A program made the position numbers and the translations under genes. Below, piece after piece: positions 1 through 5,305 of a stretch of DNA of 5,647 bases. The DNA is from Vulcanimicrobiia bacterium (GTDB lineage Bacteria; Vulcanimicrobiota; Vulcanimicrobiia; Vulcanimicrobiales; Vulcanimicrobiaceae). Within the stretch, counting starts at the first letter, position 1. Each line of letters starts with the position of its first letter. Location of the stretch: the NCBI GenBank assembly GCA_025451135.1, contig JANWKW010000063.1, positions 1 through 5,647 of the forward strand, read 5' to 3'. Under the pieces are notes generated by a model. The model did not search any database and was not told the origin of the DNA. It was given only the letters and a program-made list of their open reading frames with translations.

Positions 1-2
1 CA

Positions 3-2438
3 TTGAGGCGCAGCGCTCTGGTCTGCCTCGTCGCGTTCCTGTGCGGCGCGATCCCGAACGGGAGCGCGAGCGCGAGCGCGCTCGACCAGCAGGCGCGCGC
101 GCTGGCGCTGCTCAACGCCGGCTGCGGCGCGCAGGCGACGCAGCAGGTCGCGGACGCGACGACGCCCGCGCCGACCGCGACGCCGACCGATACGCCGTCG
201 CCCGGGCCGACCGCGACGTTCGCCCCGGTCTCGTCCGGGTTCACGCAGCTCTATTCGACGCCCGTGCCGAGCCCCGGCGCGGCTTCGCCCCCGCCCGTCC
301 CGACCGCGAGCCCCAACGGGAGCGCCGCGGGCGCACCGATCTTCGTGGTGCGGGGCGGACCGACGCCGCCGCCGATCCCGCCGGCAGGCAGCGCGCCGTC
401 CCCGCCCGCCGCCGTTCCGACCGGCACGCCGACGCTCGCACCCGGCATGGTGGCGATCATCTCCGACCAGGTCGTCGGCAACACCAAACAGGGAAGTCCG
501 GGCGATGCCATCGGCAACGTCCATATCCTCTACAACAACGGCGAACTGGTCGGCGATCGCGCCCACTTCGACGGCCTGCGCACGGTGACGATGACCGGCC
601 ACCCGTACCTGATCAATCGCGCGCGCGACTCGGTGCTCTCCGGCGACACGATCGTCTTCGATACGGTCGACCAGACCGCCGTCCTCTCCGGCGGCGTCGG
701 CACGAGCAATCAAGGCGTCGAGCGCGGTCTGGTCCACTTCGCCGCCAAAGAGCTCCACACCGATCCCGACGGCATCGGGCACGGCACCAAAGCGTTCCTC
801 TCCACCTGCGAGAACGCGCGGGCCGGCTACCACCTGACCGGCAAGACGCTCACGTACTATCCGGGCGATAAGATCGTGATCAGCAGCGTCGTGCTGTGGC
901 TGGGCGCCGCCGCCGTCTTCTGGCTCCCGCGGGTCGTCATCCCGCTGCGCACGATCGACGACGAGACGCGCCGTCCGTCGTTCTTCCCCGAGATGGGCTA
1001 CGATCAGTACCAGGGCTTCTACGTCAAGATGAAGCTCGGCTTCGGCAAGGACCAGTACTACTACGGCTACTATCGCGTCGAGTACTTCACCAAGGTGGGC
1101 CTCGGCCTCGGGTACGTCGGGTTCTACACCAAGAAGAACGGCCGGCGCAGCGCCCAGGTCAACTACTACGGCATCCGCGACCGGCGCACGCAGACGTCGA
1201 CGCACAACCTGACGGTCAACGAGACCGAGAACTTCTCGAGCGCTCTGCGCGCCAACACCAGCTTCAACTACACGAGCGCGTACGGAGCGATCACCAACCT
1301 CCCCACGTCGACCAGCTTCACCGAGTCGGTGAACCGCACCGGGGCGCGGTCGTCGCAGAACTACACGTTCAGCCGCAACGCCACCGGCACGCAGTCGAGC
1401 AGCGATCAGTTCGGCTTCACCGATCAGCGCCAGCTGCGGACCAATCTCACGCAGTCCGAGACGTTCTCGCTCTCGACCTCCAGCAATTCGTTCGGCGGCG
1501 TCTCCCAGACGGTCTCGAGCGCGCACGTCAACACGCTCACGTCGCTCAACACCGCGGGCGCGAGCTACGTCCTGACGTTCGACAAGTCGTTCACCCAATC
1601 GCCGAGCGGCGAATACAAGCTGCCCGAGCTGCACATCCACCCGAACTCGTTCCTGAAGAACCTCGGCGTGCCGTTCACCGCCGATTTCATCGTCGGCGAG
1701 TACAGCGAGCCGCAGAACCGCTTCGCGACCCAGCGCGCGCTGATGTCGTTCGGGACGGGGCCGATCCTGTATCGCGTCTTCGGCAGCATGTTCAGCGCCC
1801 AGGCCACGCTCAATCAGTACGTCTACGGAACGGGCGACCTCAAGGCCGGCATCACCCAGCACATGACGCTCATGACGCCGGTCGGCGGCCACTTCCTCAA
1901 CTCGATCCAGTACGACGAATCGCAGTACGCCGGTCCGGCCTTCGTCCCGTTCCAGTTCATGGACACGCAGCCGTCGACCAACACCAAACGCGCGTCGGAC
2001 ATCATGCAGTTCTTCAATCAGGACTACTACAATCTCTCGATCTCCGCGAGCACGAACTTCGCTGCGGCCGCCCAGCCGATCGGCTATCTGCTCTCCGCGC
2101 GTCCGACCTCGCGATCCGTCCTGCTCTTCCAGGGAGCGCTCACGCCGGGCTCCGGATTCAGCCAGTCGAACATCCAGTTCGCCACGCCGCTGGGCCGCGA
2201 CATGACCCTGCAGTTCGCCGGGAACATCGATTGGAAGCGCCAGCGGAGCTGGCTGATCAACAAGAGCATCTACCTGAGCAAGATCATCGGCGACTGCTAC
2301 CAACTGCAGATGCAGTACAATCAGGACGCCAAGACCGTCAACGTCACGCTCAGCATCCTGGCGTTCCCGTCGCGCTCGCTCGGCCTGGGCATCGGCGGCC
2401 CGGTCGGCTCGATCATCCCGGGCTCGTTCAACCCCTAG
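3..2438 (+). CDS. lptD: LptD/OstA-family outer-membrane LPS assembly protein
   Basis: Outer-membrane beta-barrel that inserts lipopolysaccharide into the outer leaflet, the last step of the Lpt pathway. The 811-residue product (E. coli LptD, 784) starts with a signal peptide: Arg2-Arg3, a hydrophobic core at residues 5-18 and a likely ASA cleavage site near 26. A Pro/Thr/Ser/Ala linker (about 52-148) and an OstA/LptA-like beta domain (about 149-265) follow. Next comes the LptD hallmark: an STC motif at Cys269, YPGDKIV, then a hydrophobic stretch ending VVIPLR at 316. A long Tyr-, Ser-, Thr- and Asn-rich barrel domain runs to the end, closing with DCYQL (Cys765) and a final aromatic strand typical of the family. 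The TTG start fits the signal peptide, but the ribosome binding site lies outside the window, so an upstream start is not excluded. I am sure of the family; direct demonstration of LPS as the substrate is inferred. Confidence 0.9.
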   Translation: MRRSALVCLVAFLCGAIPNGSASASALDQQARALALLNAGCGAQATQQVADATTPAPTATPTDTPSPGPTATFAPVSSGFTQLYSTPVPSPGAASPPPVPTASPNGSAAGAPIFVVRGGPTPPPIPPAGSAPSPPAAVPTGTPTLAPGMVAIISDQVVGNTKQGSPGDAIGNVHILYNNGELVGDRAHFDGLRTVTMTGHPYLINRARDSVLSGDTIVFDTVDQTAVLSGGVGTSNQGVERGLVHFAAKELHTDPDGIGHGTKAFLSTCENARAGYHLTGKTLTYYPGDKIVISSVVLWLGAAAVFWLPRVVIPLRTIDDETRRPSFFPEMGYDQYQGFYVKMKLGFGKDQYYYGYYRVEYFTKVGLGLGYVGFYTKKNGRRSAQVNYYGIRDRRTQTSTHNLTVNETENFSSALRANTSFNYTSAYGAITNLPTSTSFTESVNRTGARSSQNYTFSRNATGTQSSSDQFGFTDQRQLRTNLTQSETFSLSTSSNSFGGVSQTVSSAHVNTLTSLNTAGASYVLTFDKSFTQSPSGEYKLPELHIHPNSFLKNLGVPFTADFIVGEYSEPQNRFATQRALMSFGTGPILYRVFGSMFSAQATLNQYVYGTGDLKAGITQHMTLMTPVGGHFLNSIQYDESQYAGPAFVPFQFMDTQPSTNTKRASDIMQFFNQDYYNLSISASTNFAAAAQPIGYLLSARPTSRSVLLFQGALTPGSGFSQSNIQFATPLGRDMTLQFAGNIDWKRQRSWLINKSIYLSKIIGDCYQLQMQYNQDAKTVNVTLSILAFPSRSLGLGIGGPVGSIIPGSFNP
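62..79 (+). repeat. Hexanucleotide repeat (GAGCGC x3) in the lptD signal-peptide region
   Basis: Three perfect copies of GAGCGC encode the Ser-Ala-Ser-Ala-Ser-Ala stretch at the likely signal-peptidase site of LptD. The third copy runs into GCTC, giving a 10-bp palindrome at 74-83. A change in copy number would keep the reading frame, so it could only alter the length of the cleavage region. It may simply reflect GC-rich codon choice. Confidence 0.6.
156..446 (+). other. Low-complexity Pro/Thr/Ser/Ala linker coding region inside lptD
   Basis: This part of lptD encodes residues 52-148, dominated by Pro, Thr, Ala, Ser and Gly, with local repeats of the PTATPT type. The DNA contains imperfect direct repeats of a GCCGACCGCGACG-like unit near 170-183 and 205-218. 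Such sequence is normally disordered. It separates the processed N-terminus, which carries Cys41, from the OstA-like domain; E. coli LptD has no comparable insertion at this place. Confidence 0.75.
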
Positions 2439-2447
2439 GCCGGCTCG

Positions 2448-3284
2448 TTACGGCGCGTTGGTGATATCCGCGCCCGTGATCTGCGCCGAAGCGGGCGTGA
2501 TCGAAGGCAGGGCGCTGGCGTTCCGGGTCAACTCGAACGACGTGGTTACGTCGAACGGAACCGAGAACTGCTGATCCTGAGCGCCCGCGCCGATCAGGGA
2601 GAACGCGTCGAGCGTGGTGCTGCCGGCGGACGTGAAGTAGTTCCAATACCAGACGTTCGAGAAGTTCGGCGGGATCGTCGGCGCGAGCGTGGGCGAGCTG
2701 ACCGGCGTCGGCGACGGGGTCGCGCCGGCGGGCGTGGGTGTCGGCGTCGGCGAGGGCGTGGGCGTGGCCGAGGCGGTCGGGGTGGCCGAAGGCGAGGCCG
2801 ACGGACTGCTGGTCTGGATGCCGTTGAAGATGCGGCGGTCGATCGTCAGCGTGAACTCGGTGCCCTGGCCGTTGGAGTTGGGATTGAGGATCAGCTGGCT
2901 CGGGAAGAAGCCGGTGACCGGCCGGACGTCGACCGGGCCGGTCTGGCCGCCGACCACAGTCGTGACGTATTGCCAGAGGGTCGGGGCGACGGTTCCGTTC
3001 ACCCCGGCGCCGCCCACGTCGATGCGAAACGAGTAATCCAAGTAGTTGCGGCCGATATTGCCATTGGGGGCATAAGGTGTCACGCCCGTCCCGGACGTAT
3101 TAAGGACGACACTGTAGGTGACGTGCGCGAAGTCGAGCGGCGCCGCCGTGCGAAACTTGAATTGGATGAAGCCGGAGCTCAATCCACCGGGCCCGACCCC
3201 AGCCCGATCCGGGGTCACCTGACGTCCGCACGCGGAGACGATCAGCGCCGTCGCGAGAACCAAGAGACTGAGCTTACGAATCAT
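2448..3284 (-). CDS. Predicted lipoprotein of unknown function with central Pro/Thr/Ser linker
   Basis: I do not recognise the family. The 278-residue product begins with a lipoprotein signal peptide: Arg3-Lys4, a hydrophobic core at 5-16 and a VSAC lipobox, so Cys19 should be lipidated after cleavage. Residues about 36-155 look beta-rich with many aromatic and Gly residues (for example NYLDYSFRIDV at 80-90 and FTLTIDRRIF at 144-153). A low-complexity Ser/Ala/Thr/Pro linker spans about 158-206, followed by a second beta-rich part (WYWNYF at 212-217) to the end. No catalytic motif is visible, which suggests a structural or binding role in the envelope. The ATG start is supported by a GAGGT Shine-Dalgarno four bases upstream and by the signal peptide. 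The gene lies antisense between lptD and lnt, with gaps of 9 and 10 bp, so its promoter must lie inside the start of lnt. Lnt next door would be expected to acylate it. Confidence 0.85.
   Translation of the reverse strand: MIRKLSLLVLATALIVSACGRQVTPDRAGVGPGGLSSGFIQFKFRTAAPLDFAHVTYSVVLNTSGTGVTPYAPNGNIGRNYLDYSFRIDVGGAGVNGTVAPTLWQYVTTVVGGQTGPVDVRPVTGFFPSQLILNPNSNGQGTEFTLTIDRRIFNGIQTSSPSASPSATPTASATPTPSPTPTPTPAGATPSPTPVSSPTLAPTIPPNFSNVWYWNYFTSAGSTTLDAFSLIGAGAQDQQFSVPFDVTTSFELTRNASALPSITPASAQITGADITNAP
2667..2813 (-). other. Low-complexity Ser/Thr/Pro linker coding region inside the lipoprotein gene
   Basis: On the minus strand this stretch encodes residues 158-206, made of alternating Pro with Thr, Ser or Ala, including a TPTPTP run. 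On the plus strand it reads as GGCGTGGGTGTCGGCGTCGG-like degenerate hexamers, which create a false open frame. The linker joins two beta-rich halves of the lipoprotein and is likely disordered. Confidence 0.75.
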
Positions 3285-3294
3285 TCCAACCTCG
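3285..3294. promoter_or_regulatory. Ten-base gap between divergent lipoprotein and lnt start codons
   Basis: Only ten bases separate the minus-strand ATG (3284) from the plus-strand GTG of lnt (3295). There is no room for two promoters, so each promoter must lie inside the opposite gene's 5' coding sequence and the two leaders would be complementary. I see no convincing -35/-10 pair for either direction. A 10-bp palindrome (CGCGTACGCG) sits just inside lnt at 3298-3307. Confidence 0.5.
3289..3293 (-). promoter_or_regulatory. Shine-Dalgarno of the minus-strand lipoprotein gene
   Basis: The minus strand reads GAGGT followed by four bases and the ATG at 3284. This supports that start, although the spacing is on the short side. 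The site ends one base before the lnt start codon, so it occupies most of the gap between the two genes. Confidence 0.55.
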
Positions 3295-4761
3295 GTGCGC
3301 GTACGCGACGCGATCGTCGCTGCCTGTGCGGGGACGGTCCTGGCGCTCGCGTTTCCGAAGGTCGGAGCGGCGTGGTGCGCGCCTGTGGGGGCGGCGGCGC
3401 TGTTCTGGATGTGGCGAGACGCATCCTGGAAACGCGCGTTCGGGCTCGGTTGGTTCGCGGGCCTGGTGTTCTTCTCGATCGCGTGTTCGTGGGCCGGGTA
3501 TACGGTCGGCCCCTATCTCGGCTGGTTCGCGCCCGGAGTGGTCCTGCTGCCGGCCGCCTATTTGGGCCTGTTCTTCGGCGCCGCGGGGGCCGCTACGGCG
3601 TGGGCGGTGCGGCGCGCGCCGCGTTGGGCCGGCCCGCTCGTTTTCGGGGCCGCCTTCGCGTTCTTCGAATGGCTCCGTTCGATCGGCACCTTCGGCGTGC
3701 CGTTCGGCGAACTCGGAACCGCGCAGGTCGGCACGCCGCTCGCGCCGCTGGCCGCCTACGCCGGCACGTTAGGCGTTACGTTCGCGGTGTGCGTGCTGGG
3801 CGGCGCGCTCGCCGACGGGCTGCTCCGACGGGCGTGGAAGCCGCTCGCGGCGCACGCGCTCGCGATCGCGGCGACCTGCGCGCTCGCCTGGGCGTTCTGG
3901 CCAGCGCGTTTCGCCGCGCCCGCGACCGTCCGGGTGGCGGCGGTGCAAGGCGACATCGCGCAGTCGCTCAAGTGGACGGCAAGCTCGGTCGTCGTGGCGA
4001 TCGACCGTTACGAGGCGCAGACGCGCGCGCTCGCCCCGTTCCATCCGCAGCTGGTGGTGTGGCCGGAGACGGCGGTCGCCGAATGGCTGAACCGCGATCC
4101 GCGCACGATGACGCGTCTGGCCGGTCTCTCGCGCGACCTGCAGACGACGCTGGTGGTCGGGGCGCAGCGCGCCGAGCCGCCGAACGCGATCTACAACTCG
4201 CTCTACATCTTCGATCGCGGGGATCTCGCCGGCGTCTACGACAAGCGGCAGATGGTGCCGGTCGTCGAGACGATGCCGCCGTTCCTGGCGTGGCTGCCGT
4301 ACGTCGGCGAACTCGGCGGCGGCGCCATGAGCGCGGGCACGCGCGATGCGGTCTATCCGGCCGGCGGTCTGATCTTCGCACCGCTGATCTGTTGGGAGAC
4401 GGGCTTCGCCGACGTCGCGCACGCGCAGGTCCGGGCCGGCGCGCAGGTGCTGGTGGTGGCGACCGACGACGCGTGGTTCGGAGACACCGCCGGGCCGCCG
4501 ATGCACGCCCAGATCTCGCAGATGACGGCGATCGAGAACGGGATGTGGCTGGTCCGCGCCGCATCCACGGGGGTGAGCGGTATCATCGCCCCCGACGGCA
4601 GCTACGCGGCACGCGCCGATATGGACGCGCAGGCGGTCGTCCGCGGCACGATCGGGCTGCCGCCCGGCTCGCCGTTCGCGCGCACCGGCCCGCTCCCGGT
4701 GGCCGTGCTGATGGCGCTGCTCTACGCGGGACTCAGCCGGCGGAGACGCCCCGATGCGTGA
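3295..4761 (+). CDS. lnt: Apolipoprotein N-acyltransferase Lnt
   Basis: Inner-membrane enzyme that moves an acyl chain from a phospholipid to the amino group of the lipidated N-terminal cysteine of lipoproteins. The 488-residue product (E. coli Lnt, 512) has hydrophobic N-terminal membrane segments to about residue 203, including the FEWLR motif at 124-128. A nitrilase-fold (CN hydrolase) periplasmic domain follows from VAAVQGDIAQSLKW (Trp227), and a last membrane segment lies at about 466-481. The catalytic Glu-Lys-Cys triad is visible as WPE Glu258, YDK Lys317 and ICWE Cys366. The DDAWFGD block at 391-397 and the AIENG and ASTGVSG blocks are typical. The loop after Lys317 reads QMVPVVE rather than the usual HLVPFGE, but keeps the Glu (325). 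GTG at 3295 is the only sensible start, since the next in-frame start falls about 30 residues in; there is no Shine-Dalgarno upstream. It overlaps lptC by 8 nt, indicating one operon. Confidence 0.95.
   Translation: MRVRDAIVAACAGTVLALAFPKVGAAWCAPVGAAALFWMWRDASWKRAFGLGWFAGLVFFSIACSWAGYTVGPYLGWFAPGVVLLPAAYLGLFFGAAGAATAWAVRRAPRWAGPLVFGAAFAFFEWLRSIGTFGVPFGELGTAQVGTPLAPLAAYAGTLGVTFAVCVLGGALADGLLRRAWKPLAAHALAIAATCALAWAFWPARFAAPATVRVAAVQGDIAQSLKWTASSVVVAIDRYEAQTRALAPFHPQLVVWPETAVAEWLNRDPRTMTRLAGLSRDLQTTLVVGAQRAEPPNAIYNSLYIFDRGDLAGVYDKRQMVPVVETMPPFLAWLPYVGELGGGAMSAGTRDAVYPAGGLIFAPLICWETGFADVAHAQVRAGAQVLVVATDDAWFGDTAGPPMHAQISQMTAIENGMWLVRAASTGVSGIIAPDGSYAARADMDAQAVVRGTIGLPPGSPFARTGPLPVAVLMALLYAGLSRRRRPDA
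4742..4745 (+). promoter_or_regulatory. Shine-Dalgarno (GGAG) of lptC within the end of lnt
   Basis: GGAG lies eight bases before the ATG at 4754, inside the last codons of lnt. This fixes the lptC start. With the 8-nt overlap it supports coupled translation of the two genes. Confidence 0.7.
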
Positions 4762-5305
4762 GCTGCCGTGGAAGAAGATCTGGATCGGGATCGGGATCGC
4801 GTTCGGGGTGTTCCTGATCGGCGGCATCGTGCTGGCCGGTCGCGACGTGCCCGCCCTGCCGCCCCTGCAAGCGCCGATGGTCTTCAACGGCGGCCACTTC
4901 ACCAACTCGCGCACCAGCACCAAGTCGTGGTCGTTCGACTACGATCGCGCCCAGCTCTCGCCGGACCAGACCTACGGCACGATCGACGGCGTCCATCACG
5001 GCGTCATCTTCCGGCACGGCCGGCCGTACCTCACCATGTCGGCCGAGCACATCACGCTCAATACCCAGACGCTCAACTTCACCGCGACCGGGAAGGTCCA
5101 TATCGCGCGCGTCGGAACCGGGCAGGCGACGACCTTCGACACCGACCTGGTCGATTGGAACAACGCGACCAAGCTGCTCCACATGCCGCATCCCTCGTAC
5201 ATCCATACCGGCGATCGGACGCTCAAGGTCGCGTCGATCGTCGTCGACCTGACCAAGGATGAAGTCCAGACGGGAACCATCGATGGCGACAGCTCCGCAC
5301 CGTGA
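4754..5305 (+). CDS. lptC: LptC-like LPS export protein
   Basis: Probable LptC: a membrane-anchored periplasmic protein that receives LPS from LptBFG and passes it to LptA. The 183-residue product (E. coli LptC, 191) has a short cytoplasmic start with Lys7-Lys8 and one membrane segment at about 9-29. A beta-strand-rich periplasmic domain with the LptC/OstA-like repeating pattern follows: LTMSAEHITLN, then a TGKVHI strand, TTFDTDLVDWNNATKLLHMP and LKVASIVVDLTKDEVQTGTI. There is no signal-peptidase site after the membrane segment, which argues for an anchored LptC rather than a soluble LptA. The start is set by a GGAG site eight bases upstream. The gene overlaps lnt by 8 nt and the next gene by 23 nt, so the three are probably cotranscribed. 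Sequence identity to known LptC looks low, so the call rests on architecture, size and the lptD/lnt context. Confidence 0.8.
   Translation: MRELPWKKIWIGIGIAFGVFLIGGIVLAGRDVPALPPLQAPMVFNGGHFTNSRTSTKSWSFDYDRAQLSPDQTYGTIDGVHHGVIFRHGRPYLTMSAEHITLNTQTLNFTATGKVHIARVGTGQATTFDTDLVDWNNATKLLHMPHPSYIHTGDRTLKVASIVVDLTKDEVQTGTIDGDSSAP
5272..5275 (+). promoter_or_regulatory. Weak Shine-Dalgarno of the downstream lipoprotein gene
   Basis: A GGGA run sits seven bases before the ATG at 5283, inside the 3' end of lptC. The match is weak. Because the start lies within lptC, ribosomes finishing lptC may help initiate translation here. Confidence 0.4.

Noticed and set aside
2439..2460. Intrinsic terminator between lptD and the lipoprotein gene
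   Set aside because: Only a 4-bp stem and no run of T on either strand.
896..2464. 522-codon plus-strand open frame inside lptD
   Set aside because: Arg-, His- and Gln-rich shadow in another frame of the barrel-coding region, with no signal peptide or domain.
2667..2813. Tandem repeat or CRISPR-like array
   Set aside because: The degenerate hexamers have no fixed repeat-spacer structure and are explained by coding for a Pro/Thr/Ser linker.
2689..3036. 115-codon plus-strand frame starting with a Gly-Val repeat
   Set aside because: It is the reverse reading of the Pro/Thr/Ser linker of the minus-strand lipoprotein; the repeat character comes from that linker.
3298..3307. Perfect 10-bp palindrome CGCGTACGCG as an operator
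   Set aside because: It lies in codons 2-5 of lnt, and short CG-rich palindromes are expected by chance at this base composition. It is noted only as a possibility in the divergent-gap finding.
2970..4817. 615-codon plus-strand open frame
   Set aside because: It is very Arg/Gly/Ala-rich, crosses the lipoprotein-lnt gap without a signal, and lies out of frame with lnt, whose motifs are unmistakable. It is a GC-rich shadow.
3769..4923. 384-codon minus-strand open frame opposite lnt and lptC
   Set aside because: Composition is Arg/Pro/His-rich with no recognisable domain, and the opposite strand holds a complete catalytic Lnt.
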